A stretch of DNA of 43,557 nt, from contig DASXBA010000084.1 in NCBI GenBank assembly GCA_036406475.1, forward strand, positions 1 to 43,557, read 5' to 3'. Below are positions 1-8,228 of this stretch, piece after piece (within the stretch, counting starts at the first letter, position 1; the number at the start of each line of letters is the position of its first letter). The stretch is from DASXBA01 sp036406475. GTDB taxonomy: Bacteria; Actinomycetota; Thermoleophilia; Solirubrobacterales; Thermoleophilaceae. The notes under the pieces were generated by a model. The model did not search any database and was not told the origin of the DNA. It saw only the letters and a list, made by a program, of their open reading frames with translations. A program made the translations under genes and the position numbers.

Positions 1-201
1 GTGCGCTCCCGGGCAAGGACCTTCGCTCGCGGCTACCCACGGCGGCGCCGGCTGGCTCGAGGCCTCTACCGCGCCGGCCCGCACAGCCCGCGCCTGGTCG
101 GGCTTCGCCACGGCCGAGTGCGCTTCATAGCGGTGGCGACCTCGAAGCTGATGCACAGTCCGCGGTTGTTGCGGCGGGACCTGCGGCGAGCAGGGCTGTA
201 G
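1..201 (+). CDS. C-terminal end of a gene starting upstream of the window (partial)
   Basis: The frame is open from base 1 to a TAG at 199-201 and encodes 66 residues, so the true start is probably outside the window and the GTG at base 1 need not be a start. The end of the protein reads GRVRFIAVATSKL followed by PRLLRRDLRRAGL. From memory, this arrangement resembles the C-termini of secreted, Arg-rich proteins of Thermoleophilia, where a short beta segment is followed by a basic RRYLRRAGL-like tail. No catalytic motif is visible and no function can be given. The opposite strand is also open here, but its recognisable homology ends further right, so the plus frame is preferred. Confidence 0.45.
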   Translation: MRSRARTFARGYPRRRRLARGLYRAGPHSPRLVGLRHGRVRFIAVATSKLMHSPRLLRRDLRRAGL

Positions 202-238
202 GCGGCATGCGCAGCGACGAATCGCTTGCGTCTGAGGA

Positions 239-490
239 TGAACTCTCCCAGGCTCTGCCCGTCCAGCGTGCCTAAGGTCGGGACCGCGGCGAGTATCGCT
301 TTCGCCTCTGCCGCAAAATAGAACCCCTCCGGGTCGAGCGAGAAGTCACGCTCAGCCAAACGTTCATCGTGAACTGCTGCGACCCTGGGCCACTTGCCCG
401 TGGTGACTACGGTGTGACCCAGGACCTGGGCTGAGGGAACGAGGAGAGGCTTTCCTCGCGCGCGGATTGTGGTCGTGCGAATGCCCGGGG
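239..490 (-). pseudogene. Asparagine-synthase-like fragment (remnant)
   Basis: On the minus strand a frame open from a TAA at 491-493 contains the segment FYFAAEAKAILAAVP followed by LDGQSLGEFI. This matches the 'FYFASEIKALL...L...LGEF' stretch of the glutamine-amidotransferase half of asparagine synthase (AsnB/AsnO-like) proteins. The frame has no methionine start in a sensible place. Sequence before (towards 490) and after (below 239) does not continue the family, and the synthetase half is missing altogether. I read it as a decayed fragment. The upstream part of the frame, GKPLLVPSAQVLGHTVV, is protein-like but unidentified and could come from a different gene. Base composition is clearly less GC-rich than the rest of the window. 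Confidence 0.45.
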
Positions 491-683
491 TTATGACGAA
501 GGACCGACCGTATTGATTGGCAATTCCGGCGCGCCTGCGCCGGCCTCCGCGGGCATTCGATACGTCCGAGACTTCATGACGCGCGAGGAATAATGGCGTG
601 TAGGGCGCTCAGCCGTGTTGCGGTGAGCGCCGATAAGGCTGCGCTCACGCTGCTAATGCAGCGAGTTGGGGAACCCTGCTGAG
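491..683. other. Low-GC non-coding stretch beside tRNA-Asp
   Basis: No convincing gene is visible here. Together with the fragment to its left, this interval is the least GC-rich part of the window (roughly 55-60 percent by eye). It lies immediately 3' of the minus-strand tRNA-Asp, which is where integrated elements often sit. I did not find an obvious repeat of the tRNA 3' end within 1-600. Confidence 0.35.
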
Positions 684-758
684 CGCGAGCGACGGGACTC
701 GAACCCGCGACCTCCGGCGTGACAGGCCGGCGCTCTAAACCGACTGAGCTACGCCCGC
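684..758 (-). tRNA. tRNA-Asp (anticodon GTC)
   Basis: Read on the minus strand, this is a complete cloverleaf. The acceptor stem GCGGGCG pairs with CGCTCGC through one G-U pair. The D arm contains AGCTCAGTCGGTTTAGAGC, the anticodon arm CCGGC-CTGTCAC-GCCGG has anticodon GTC, and the T arm is CGGGTTCGAGTCCCG. The discriminator base is G, as expected for Asp. No CCA is encoded. It stands alone, divergent from the SDR gene at 787, and its 3' side faces the low-GC remnant region. Confidence 0.97.
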
Positions 759-786
759 GTGCGAGGGACCGAGGATAGCGGCGATA

Positions 787-1596
787 ATGCCCGCCATGGA
801 GCTCGCGGGGAGGACGGTCCTGGTGACCGGCGCGTCGGGAGGGATCGGCCAGGCGATCGCCAAGGCGCTGCACGCGAGGGGCGCGTCCGTCGTGGTGTCG
901 GCGCGGCGGGCCGAGGTGCTGGACGAGCTCAGCGAGGCCCTTGGCGGGGAGCGGGTGGAGACAGCGTTGGCGGACCTGGCCGACCGCGGCGAGGTGGCGA
1001 AGCTCGCCGAGCGCTGTGCGGACGTCGACGTCGTCGTGGCCAACGCGGCGCTGCCCGCGAGCGGGAGGATCGACGACTTCTCGCCGGAGCAGATCGACCG
1101 GGCACTCGAGGTGAACCTGCGGGCGCCCATCCAGCTGACCCGGGCGCTGATGGAGGGGATGGTCGAGCGCGGGAGCGGGCATCTGGTCTTCATCGCGTCG
1201 CTGTCGGGCAAGGTCGCGACGGCGCGCTCGGCGCTCTACTCGGCCACCAAGTTCGGGATCCGCGGCTTTACGGCGGGCCTGCGCGAGGACCTGCACGGCT
1301 CGGGAGTGGGAGTGACGACGGTCTACCCCGGCTTCATCAGCGACGCCGGGCTGTTTGCGGAGGCGAACGTCGAGCTGCCGACTGGCGTGGGCACTCGCAC
1401 GCCGGAGCAGGTGGCCGACGCGGTGGTCAAGGGGATCGAGCGCGGCAAGCCGGAGATCGTCGTGGCTCCGCTGGGCCTCCGGGCCGGCACGTTCGCCTCG
1501 ACGATCGCGCCCAACCTGACCGCGCCGATCCAGCGCCGCCTCGGCTCGGCCGAGATCGCGGACGCGCTGGCCGAGGGCCAGGCCCACAAGCGCTAG
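787..1596 (+). CDS. SDR-family NAD(P)-dependent oxidoreductase
   Basis: A 269-residue classical short-chain dehydrogenase/reductase: Rossmann glycine motif TGASGGIG (residues 14-21), NAAL in place of the NNAG element (86-89), active-site Ser near 138 and the YSATK dyad with Tyr151 and Lys155. Such enzymes oxidise alcohols or reduce ketones in the cytoplasm. The substrate cannot be read from the sequence. ATG 787 is used because GAGG lies about 13 bases upstream, and a second in-frame ATG at 796 has no better site. Three bases separate its stop from the next gene, suggesting co-transcription with the membrane protein. Confidence 0.88.
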   Translation: MPAMELAGRTVLVTGASGGIGQAIAKALHARGASVVVSARRAEVLDELSEALGGERVETALADLADRGEVAKLAERCADVDVVVANAALPASGRIDDFSPEQIDRALEVNLRAPIQLTRALMEGMVERGSGHLVFIASLSGKVATARSALYSATKFGIRGFTAGLREDLHGSGVGVTTVYPGFISDAGLFAEANVELPTGVGTRTPEQVADAVVKGIERGKPEIVVAPLGLRAGTFASTIAPNLTAPIQRRLGSAEIADALAEGQAHKR

Positions 1597-1599
1597 CTG

Positions 1600-1980
1600 G
1601 TGGGCTGGAACCTCATCCGGGCCACGCATCTGGTGGCGATGGCGTTCTTCGTCGGCGGCCAGCTGATGTTGGCGGCGACGGTCGTGCCGGTGGAGCGCAA
1701 GTCGCCCGACCCCGAGCGGCTGCGGGCGATCGCCCGCCGCTTCGGCTGGGGCACCCTGGTGGCCATCGCGACCCTCATCGCCACGGGCTCGGCGATGGCG
1801 TCGCACTACCACCAGTGGAGTAGCGGAACCCTCCACGTGAAGCTCGGGCTGGTCGCCGTGGTGGCGGCCCTGGTCGTCTGGCACATGCTCCGGCCGCGCT
1901 TCCACGCCATCGAGGCCGCGATCTTCCTCGTCTCGCTGGCGATCGTCTGGCTAGGCGTGAAGCTGGCCCACCCGTACTAG
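1600..1980 (+). CDS. Small integral membrane protein, CopD/DUF2269-like
   Basis: A 126-residue protein with four predicted membrane helices at about 8-29, 48-68, 78-97 and 103-122. Early histidine (THLVAMAFFVGGQ) and later HYHQW and HVKLG elements resemble the small CopD-like / DUF2269 membrane family, in which conserved histidines may bind heme or copper. The start is GTG at 1600, three bases after the SDR stop. Its TAG stop overlaps the stop of the opposing 2-oxoglutarate dehydrogenase gene in the shared four bases CTAG (1977-1980). The exact role is unknown. Confidence 0.75.
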   Translation: MGWNLIRATHLVAMAFFVGGQLMLAATVVPVERKSPDPERLRAIARRFGWGTLVAIATLIATGSAMASHYHQWSSGTLHVKLGLVAVVAALVVWHMLRPRFHAIEAAIFLVSLAIVWLGVKLAHPY

Positions 1981-4900
1981 AGCACCGGCCGCTGGGCGCT
2001 CGCGTCGCGCTCGAGGCGCTCCTTCTCGAGATCGAGCGCCACGCGCACGATCCGCGACTGCTCCTTCTTGTGCGCGGCCGAGTAGCCCTCGCCCGGCGCG
2101 GCCCTGATCTGGCGGCCGACGTAGTCGTAGGAGACGCCGCGCGGCAGGATCTTGGCCATCCGTCGCCGCATGAAGCCGCGCGCGCCCATGTTGCGCGGCT
2201 CCTCCTGCACCCAGACCACCTGCTCGAGCGAGGGGTAGCTCTCCATCAGCTCGATCAGCTGGTTCTCGGGGAACGGGTAGAGCAGTTCGACGCGCGCCAC
2301 GGCGATGTGGTCGGCGGCCGCCCGGTCGTCGTGGCCGACGATGTCGTAGTAGACCTTGCCCGAGCAGAGCACGAGCTTCGTGACCTTCTCGCGCGGGCCC
2401 GGGAGGTCGGGATCGTCGAGTACCCGCTTGAAGGACCCGTCGGCCAGCTCCTCGAGCGTCGAGGTGGCCGCGGGCAGCCGCAGCAGGCTCTTGGGCGTCA
2501 TGACGATCAGCGGCCGGCCCTTCTGGACCAGGGCCTGGCGGCGGAGCAGGTGGAAGTACTGCGCGGGCGTCGTGCAGTTGGCGACCCTGATGTTGCCCTC
2601 GGCCGCCTGCAGGAGGAAGCGCTCGATGCGCGCGCTCGAGTGCTCGGGCCCGGAGCCCTCGTAGCCATGGGGGAGCAGCAGCGTTAGGCGTGAGGTCTGA
2701 CCCCACTTGGCGAGACCGGAGACGAGGAACTGGTCGACGATCACCTGCGCCGAGTTGACGAAGTCACCGAACTGCGCCTCCCAGAGAACGAGCGAGTCGG
2801 AGGCCTCGACGCTGTAGCCGTACTCGAAGCCCAGGCAGGCCTGCTCCGACAGCGGGCTGTTGTAGAGCTCGAACGGTGCGTTGGCGTTACGCAGGTGCTC
2901 CATCGGGCAGTAGCGCTCGCCGCTGCTCGCGTCGTGGAGGGCCATGTGGCGCTGGCTGAAGGTGCCCCGCTCGGTGTCCTGTCCGGTGAGGCGCACCGGT
3001 ACGCCCAGCGCGAGCAGGGAAGCGAACGCCAGCGCCTCCGCGTGGGCCCAGTCGATCGCCCCGCCGGGCTCCATCGCCTTGCGCCGGCGCTCGAGGAACG
3101 GGCTCAGCTTGCGGTGCACCCTGAAGCCCTCGGGCAGCCGCAGGAGCTGCTCGTTCAGGGCGCGCAGGAGGTCTGCCTGGACCGTCGTCTTGGGCTCCGG
3201 GCTCATCGTCCGGTCGAGCTCGTGCTCGCCCGTGTCCGGCGGGGCGTCGAGCGACTCCTTGAGCTCCGCGTGCGCGTCGGCCACGCGCTGGTAGGCCTCG
3301 TCGGCCAGCCGCTTCTCGTCCTCCTCCGAGACCGCGCCCTCGGCCGCGAGCCTGTCGGCGTAGAGCTTGCGGACCGAGGGGTGCTTCTTGATCCGGTCGT
3401 ACATGAGCGGCTGCGTGTAGGCCGGCTCGTCGGTCTCGTTGTGGCCGAAGCGGCGGTAGCCGATCAGGTCGATCACGGCGTCGCGCTTGAACGTCTGCCG
3501 GTAGGCCATGGCGAGCCGGACGGCGCTGATGCAGGCCTCCACGTCGTCGGCGTTCACGTGGATGATCGGGATGTCGAAGCCCTTGGCGAGGTCGGAGGCG
3601 TAGCGGGTGGAGCGCCCCTCCTCGGGATCGGTCGTGAAGCCGAGCTGGTTGTTGGCGATCAGGTGGAGCGTGCCGCCCGTGGAGTAGCCGTCGAGGCCCT
3701 GGAGGTTGAGCGTCTCGGCCACGATGCCCTGGGCCGGGAAGGCGGCGTCGCCGTGGATCAGGATCGGCTGGACCGCCGTCGGGTCGTGGCTGATCGAGGC
3801 GGCCTTGCGGCTCGTCTGGTCGGCGCGTGTGCGGCCCTCGATCACGGGATTGACGTACTCGAGGTGGCTCGGGTTGTGCGAGAGGGCGACGGTCACGGGG
3901 CGCCCCGTCCGGGTCGTGTACTTGCCCGAGGCGCCGTAGTGGTACTTGACGTCGCCGGTGCCGCCCTCGGGCGCGGCGGTGTCGGCCGCCAGCGACTGCT
4001 CGCCCTCGAACTCCACGAGGATCGACTCGTAGGGCCGGCCCACGGTGTGCGCCAGCACGTTGAGCCTGCCGCGGTGCGCCATCCCGAGGATCACGTCGCG
4101 GGCACCGCCCTCGGCGGACAGCTCGATCGCCTCGTCGAGCATCGGGACGAGCGAGTCGAGGCCCTCGATCGAGAACTGCTTCTTGCCGAGGAAGGCCTTG
4201 TGCAGGTAGCTCTCGAGCGCCTCCACCGCGGACAGCCGCTCGAGCAGCGCGCGTCTGGCCTCCGGCTCCGGCTCGGTCCGGTAGGCGCCGGACTCGATCG
4301 CCTGGCGGAGCCAGATCCGCTGGTCGTGCTCGGAGATGTGCTCGATCTCGTAGGCGATCGTGCCCGTGTAGGTGTCGCGCAGGTGCGGGAGCGCCTCGGC
4401 GAAGGTGTCGCCCGGCACGGCCACGCGCAGCACCGAGGCAGGAATGCGGGCCATCAGCTCGGGGGTGAGGTTCACGGTCTCGGGGTCGAGGGCGGGGTCG
4501 CCGAGCGGCTCGGTCCCGAGCGGGTCGAGCGTAGCCGCGAGGTGGCCGTGCATCCGGTAGGCCTTGACCACCGAGGTCGCGGCCTGAACCGCCTGGAGCA
4601 GCGCGGCGTCGGCCACCGCGGCGGCGGCGGGAGTGGCCGCGGCCGGGGCCGGCTCGGCGGCCGTGAGTGGAGCCGGGCGGTCCGGCGCGCTGCTCACGCC
4701 CAGCGCCTCGAAGACCCCGTCGTAGAAGCCGTCCTCGCCCTGAAGCAGCTGCTCGATCCGGCGCAGGAACGAGCCCGACTCCGCACCCTGGATCACGCGG
4801 TGGTCGTAGGTGCTCGTCATCGTCATCACCTTCGAGACGCCGAGCTCCTTGAGCCGCGCCGGGTCGACGCTCCCCATCCCCGGCGGATAGTCGATCGAGC

Positions 4901-6179
4901 CCGTGGCGACGATCGTGCCCTGGCCCGGCATCAGCCGCGGCACCGAGGCCACCGTGCCGAGCCCGCCGGGGTTGGTCAGGGTGATGTTGGCGCCCTGGTA
5001 GGCGTCCGGCGGCAGCGTGTTGTCGCGCGCGCCGGCCACCTGCTCGTCGTAGCGCTGGGCGAACTCGGCAAAGCTCAGCTCGCCCGCGTTCGCGATCACG
5101 GGCACGATCAGCGAGCGGCTGCCGTCCTTGCGCTCGACATCAACCGCCAGACCGAGGCTGATCCCCGCCGGCGTCAGCCGGTGCGGCTTGCCTTCGATCT
5201 CCTCGTAGGCGTTGCCCATCACGCCCCAGTCGTCCGCGGCCGCGCGGACGATCGCCCAGGCGATCAGATGCGTGAACGACAGCTTTCTGCCCGCCGCCTT
5301 CAGAGCCTTGCGCTGGCGGTCGAGCTCGTCGACCGGCAGCGTGCGGAAGCTCGTGGCCGTCGGGATCGAGCGACTCTCGTTCATGAAGCGGGCGAGCGTG
5401 GCGGCGGGGCCGCGGAGCGGCTCCGAGTCGCTGGTCGCTGGTCGCTGGTCGCCAGGGGATTCGCCCTCGACCGCCCGTAGTACGTCCGATTTCGTCACCC
5501 GGCCGCGCGGGCCGCTGCCCTCCAGTGACTCGACGTCTAATCCGTGGGCGCTGGCTATGCGCGCGGCTACGGGGGTTGCGTGGCCGTTGCCATCTGCAGG
5601 GCTCTGGGCTTTGGGCTCTGGGCTCTCGGGCTTCGGTGCCGGCTCTGCTCCGGCACCCGGGGCGATCCGGCATACCACGGTCCCCACGCCCACGGTCTCG
5701 TCCTCCTTCACGAGGATCTCCGCGATCGTTCCGGCCACGGGCGAGGGAAGCTCGGCGTCGACCTTGTCCGTCGAGATCTCGACGAGCGGCTCGTCGACGG
5801 CGACCGTGTCACCCACCTGCTTGAGCCACTCGAGCACCGTGCCCTCGGCAACGGAGTCGCCCATCTCGGGGATCGCGACGTCCACGAGCTCGCCCGGCGG
5901 CTCCTCCGCGGGCGCCTCCGGCGCGTCGCCCGCCTCGATCTCCCCCAACACCTGACCCACCTGCACGGTCTCGTCCGGCTGGGCCAGGATCTTGGTCAGC
6001 GTGCCGGCGGCGGGTGCGGGGACGTCGGCGTCGACCTTGTCCGTGGAGACTTCGACGAGCGGCTCGTCGGCCTCTACGGGGTCGCCGACCTGCTTGTGCC
6101 ACTCGAGGACCGTGCCCTCGGTCACCGATTCCCCCATCTGGGGCATCGTGATTTGGACGGTCGTGGTCTCTGTCGCCAT
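1977..6179 (-). CDS. kgd: Fused 2-oxoglutarate dehydrogenase E2-E1 (OdhA/Kgd type) with two lipoyl domains
   Basis: A 1400-residue multidomain enzyme of the TCA cycle. Order of domains: lipoyl domain 1 (about 8-85, DKVDA with Lys48), lipoyl domain 2 (about 100-175, DKVDA with Lys139), a Pro/Ala linker, a peripheral-subunit-binding domain (about 201-239), an E2 succinyltransferase domain (about 255-480, catalytic His460 in YDHRVIQG, the OdhA-type variant), and a thiamine-diphosphate E1 domain (about 510 to the end, with GDAAFPAQG and GYEGSGPEHSSAR). Known OdhA/Kgd proteins of Corynebacterium and Mycobacterium lack lipoyl domains and borrow the E2 of pyruvate dehydrogenase, so this version looks self-sufficient apart from E3. 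ATG 6179 is chosen; a TTG four codons earlier (6191) is possible. Neither has a clear Shine-Dalgarno site. Confidence 0.93.
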   Translation of the reverse strand: MATETTTVQITMPQMGESVTEGTVLEWHKQVGDPVEADEPLVEVSTDKVDADVPAPAAGTLTKILAQPDETVQVGQVLGEIEAGDAPEAPAEEPPGELVDVAIPEMGDSVAEGTVLEWLKQVGDTVAVDEPLVEISTDKVDAELPSPVAGTIAEILVKEDETVGVGTVVCRIAPGAGAEPAPKPESPEPKAQSPADGNGHATPVAARIASAHGLDVESLEGSGPRGRVTKSDVLRAVEGESPGDQRPATSDSEPLRGPAATLARFMNESRSIPTATSFRTLPVDELDRQRKALKAAGRKLSFTHLIAWAIVRAAADDWGVMGNAYEEIEGKPHRLTPAGISLGLAVDVERKDGSRSLIVPVIANAGELSFAEFAQRYDEQVAGARDNTLPPDAYQGANITLTNPGGLGTVASVPRLMPGQGTIVATGSIDYPPGMGSVDPARLKELGVSKVMTMTSTYDHRVIQGAESGSFLRRIEQLLQGEDGFYDGVFEALGVSSAPDRPAPLTAAEPAPAAATPAAAAVADAALLQAVQAATSVVKAYRMHGHLAATLDPLGTEPLGDPALDPETVNLTPELMARIPASVLRVAVPGDTFAEALPHLRDTYTGTIAYEIEHISEHDQRIWLRQAIESGAYRTEPEPEARRALLERLSAVEALESYLHKAFLGKKQFSIEGLDSLVPMLDEAIELSAEGGARDVILGMAHRGRLNVLAHTVGRPYESILVEFEGEQSLAADTAAPEGGTGDVKYHYGASGKYTTRTGRPVTVALSHNPSHLEYVNPVIEGRTRADQTSRKAASISHDPTAVQPILIHGDAAFPAQGIVAETLNLQGLDGYSTGGTLHLIANNQLGFTTDPEEGRSTRYASDLAKGFDIPIIHVNADDVEACISAVRLAMAYRQTFKRDAVIDLIGYRRFGHNETDEPAYTQPLMYDRIKKHPSVRKLYADRLAAEGAVSEEDEKRLADEAYQRVADAHAELKESLDAPPDTGEHELDRTMSPEPKTTVQADLLRALNEQLLRLPEGFRVHRKLSPFLERRRKAMEPGGAIDWAHAEALAFASLLALGVPVRLTGQDTERGTFSQRHMALHDASSGERYCPMEHLRNANAPFELYNSPLSEQACLGFEYGYSVEASDSLVLWEAQFGDFVNSAQVIVDQFLVSGLAKWGQTSRLTLLLPHGYEGSGPEHSSARIERFLLQAAEGNIRVANCTTPAQYFHLLRRQALVQKGRPLIVMTPKSLLRLPAATSTLEELADGSFKRVLDDPDLPGPREKVTKLVLCSGKVYYDIVGHDDRAAADHIAVARVELLYPFPENQLIELMESYPSLEQVVWVQEEPRNMGARGFMRRRMAKILPRGVSYDYVGRQIRAAPGEGYSAAHKKEQSRIVRVALDLEKERLERDASAQRPVL

Positions 6180-6237
6180 CCCGGGAGTCAAGACTAGCCG
6201 GGAGGCGCCGGGCGCTCAGGCGGTCTGTTGCTCGAAG

Positions 6238-6254
6238 GGCCGGCGAAGCCGGCC
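6238..6254. terminator. GC-rich hairpin between the TetR and kgd genes (possible terminator)
   Basis: GGCCGGC-GAA-GCCGGCC forms a perfect 7-bp stem with a 3-base loop, 31 bases after the stop of the minus-strand TetR gene and 58 bases before the kgd start. There is no T tract after it on either strand, so intrinsic termination is uncertain. Confidence 0.3.
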
Positions 6255-6285
6255 TGGTTACCGGAGGCCGGAGGCCGAGACGATC

Positions 6286-6933
6286 TCAGGACGCAGGCAT
6301 GGATGCCTGCGGAGCAAGAACCCCGCCGCGGACGCCCACGCCGATCGTGAACAGCTCCATCATGTCCTCGAACAGCCGGTCGTCGACGGCATCCGGCTCG
6401 AGCTGCTGCCAGAGGGCGAAGCCGTCGGCCATCGCCAGCACCATCCGGACGATTCGCTCCATCGGGATGTCGAGCTCCAGGCCGAGCTCGTCCGCCCGGC
6501 GCTGGTAGACCCGCTCGAAGCGGTCGCGAAGGGTGGCGAAGCGGGTCAGCAGCTCCTGGCGGAAGTCGTCGTCGCGAACTGCATAGGCATAGAACTCCTG
6601 AACCAGGCGGCTGCGCTCCGGATCCGCGTGCAGCGAGCGCACGAAGTCGGCCGCTGCGTGGCGCGCCTGCTCGGGCGGGGACTCATCGGAGTCGGCGAAG
6701 GCGCGCTCGACCTCCGCGATGTGCTCCTCGAAGTGCTGGTCGAGCATCGCGAGGAAGAGCTCCTCCTTGCTCTTGAAGTTCGCGTAGAAGGCGCCCTTCG
6801 TGTAGCCGGCGTCCTCTGCCACCTGGTCGATCGAGGCGCGCTCCATGCCGTGGCGGCAGAACACCTTGGCCGCCGACTTCATCAGGGACGAGCGCGTCTT
6901 GGCCTGCTTCTCCTTGCGGCTCAGGCGCGGCAT
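6286..6933 (-). CDS. TetR/AcrR-family transcriptional regulator (third gene of the cyclase-P450 operon)
   Basis: A 215-residue repressor. Its N-terminal helix-turn-helix spans about 10-55 (SIDQVAEDAGYTKGAFYANF is the recognition region), followed by a helical ligand-binding domain. ATG 6933 overlaps the P450 stop by one base (TGATG), so it is probably translated with the P450 and the cyclase. A longer frame extends upstream to 7122, but that part overlaps P450 coding sequence and is not TetR-like. A natural target would be the duplicated 14-bp palindrome at 8796-8827 in front of this operon, which would make it autoregulated. That link is inference. Confidence 0.92.
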   Translation of the reverse strand: MPRLSRKEKQAKTRSSLMKSAAKVFCRHGMERASIDQVAEDAGYTKGAFYANFKSKEELFLAMLDQHFEEHIAEVERAFADSDESPPEQARHAAADFVRSLHADPERSRLVQEFYAYAVRDDDFRQELLTRFATLRDRFERVYQRRADELGLELDIPMERIVRMVLAMADGFALWQQLEPDAVDDRLFEDMMELFTIGVGVRGGVLAPQASMPAS

Positions 6934-8228
6934 CAGGCGGCCACCACCTCGGCGCCGCGGTTCGGCACGAACGTGATCGCCCGGCGGGCGGCACGCTCCG
7001 GCTGACTGTCCGCCGGGCGCAGCTGAAGCCGGGTCACGAGCGTGGCCAGCACGGTCTTCATCTCGAACATCGCGAAGCTCGCCCCGAGGCAGCGGCGCAC
7101 GCCGCCGCCGAAGGGAATCCACGTGTAGGTCCCGGCGGGCTTGTCGAGAAAGCGCTCGGGCAGGAAGCGGGACGGCTCGGGATAGATGTCCTCCCGGCGG
7201 TGCATCAGGTAGATCGAGGGGACGATGCGAGCGCCGGCCGGGAGCAGGCGGCCGCCGATCTCCATCGACTCCTGGAGCTTGCGCACGACGATCGCGATGA
7301 CCGGTCGCAGGCGGAGCGTCTCCTTGACCACCGCGTCGGCGTACTCGTCCTCGCCCGCCTCGGCCTCGGCGGTCAGGCGGCTCAGCTTCTCCGGATGCCG
7401 GACCAGGCGCTCCATCGCCCAGGACAGCGCGTTGGCCGTGGTCTCGTGACCGGCCACGAGCAGGGTCATGAGCTCGTCGCGAAGCTCGTCGTCGCTCATC
7501 GCGCTGCCGTCCTCGTGACGGGCCTGGAGCAGCAGGCTGAGGATGTCGTCGCGCTCCTCGAGGTCGGTGGCGTGGCGGCGGGCGCGGATCTCGTCGAAGA
7601 CGAGCTCGTTCACGCGGTCGAACTCGCGCTGGAAGAAGCGCCAGCGGTAGAGACGCTCGGGGCCGAGGACGGCGAGGGCGGTCATCGCCAGCGGATCGGA
7701 GGTCAGCTCGAGCGAGTCGCTCAGGGCCTTGCGCATCACGTCGACGCGACTCTCCTCGCGGATGCCGAAGACCGCCCGGATGATCACCTCGAGCGTGATG
7801 TCCTGCATGCGCGGGCGGAGCTGGAACGGGGTGCCGAGCGGCCAGCGCTCGAGCTCCTTCTCCGCGGACTCGGCGATCAGCTCGCCGTAGCGGGTCATCC
7901 GCTTGCCGTGGAACGGCGGCAGCAGCAGCTTCCGCTGCGCCATGTGCTCGCGCTCGTCGAGCAGCAGGACCGACTGGCGGCCGACCACCGGGAGCAGGAT
8001 CTTGTTCGCCTCGCCGGCGTGGAGCAGGCGCGGGTCGCCCTTGAAGACCTGCTGGACGGTGTCCGGGTCGCAGGTCATCACCCAGTGGCCCTCCTGCGCG
8101 ATCCGCAGGGTGAACATGTCGCCGTAGCGCTTTCGGGCGCGCAGCATGACCGGGCCCGGGCGAACGCCCCAGGCGAGCGTCTGGACAGCTCGGGGCCAGC
8201 GCGGGCCGGGCGGAAGGCCGGGGGTCAC
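6933..8228 (-). CDS. Cytochrome P450 (second gene of the operon)
   Basis: A 431-residue heme monooxygenase. It has the oxygen-binding I-helix motif AGHETT, the ExxR motif in KETLRLRP, the PERF region FLPERF and the heme-binding loop FGGGVRRCLG with the cysteine thiolate ligand. It needs external electron donors (ferredoxin and reductase), and none are encoded nearby. The start is GTG 8228, placed by GGAG seven bases upstream and by the GTGA overlap with the cyclase stop (8225-8228); the longer frame up to 8447 is only read-through of cyclase sequence. Style resembles bacterial P450s of the CYP102/CYP110/CYP4-like side (long-chain or terpene-type substrates), but this is a weak guess. Confidence 0.93.
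   Translation of the reverse strand: MTPGLPPGPRWPRAVQTLAWGVRPGPVMLRARKRYGDMFTLRIAQEGHWVMTCDPDTVQQVFKGDPRLLHAGEANKILLPVVGRQSVLLLDEREHMAQRKLLLPPFHGKRMTRYGELIAESAEKELERWPLGTPFQLRPRMQDITLEVIIRAVFGIREESRVDVMRKALSDSLELTSDPLAMTALAVLGPERLYRWRFFQREFDRVNELVFDEIRARRHATDLEERDDILSLLLQARHEDGSAMSDDELRDELMTLLVAGHETTANALSWAMERLVRHPEKLSRLTAEAEAGEDEYADAVVKETLRLRPVIAIVVRKLQESMEIGGRLLPAGARIVPSIYLMHRREDIYPEPSRFLPERFLDKPAGTYTWIPFGGGVRRCLGASFAMFEMKTVLATLVTRLQLRPADSQPERAARRAITFVPNRGAEVVAA

Noticed and set aside
574..1905. Minus-strand frame of 443 codons across the SDR and membrane protein
   Set aside because: It runs through the tRNA and opposite two well-supported genes; low-complexity sequence.
2895..5480. Long plus-strand frame (861 codons)
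   Set aside because: It is the shadow of the kgd gene; composition is Arg/Gly/His-rich without any family motif.
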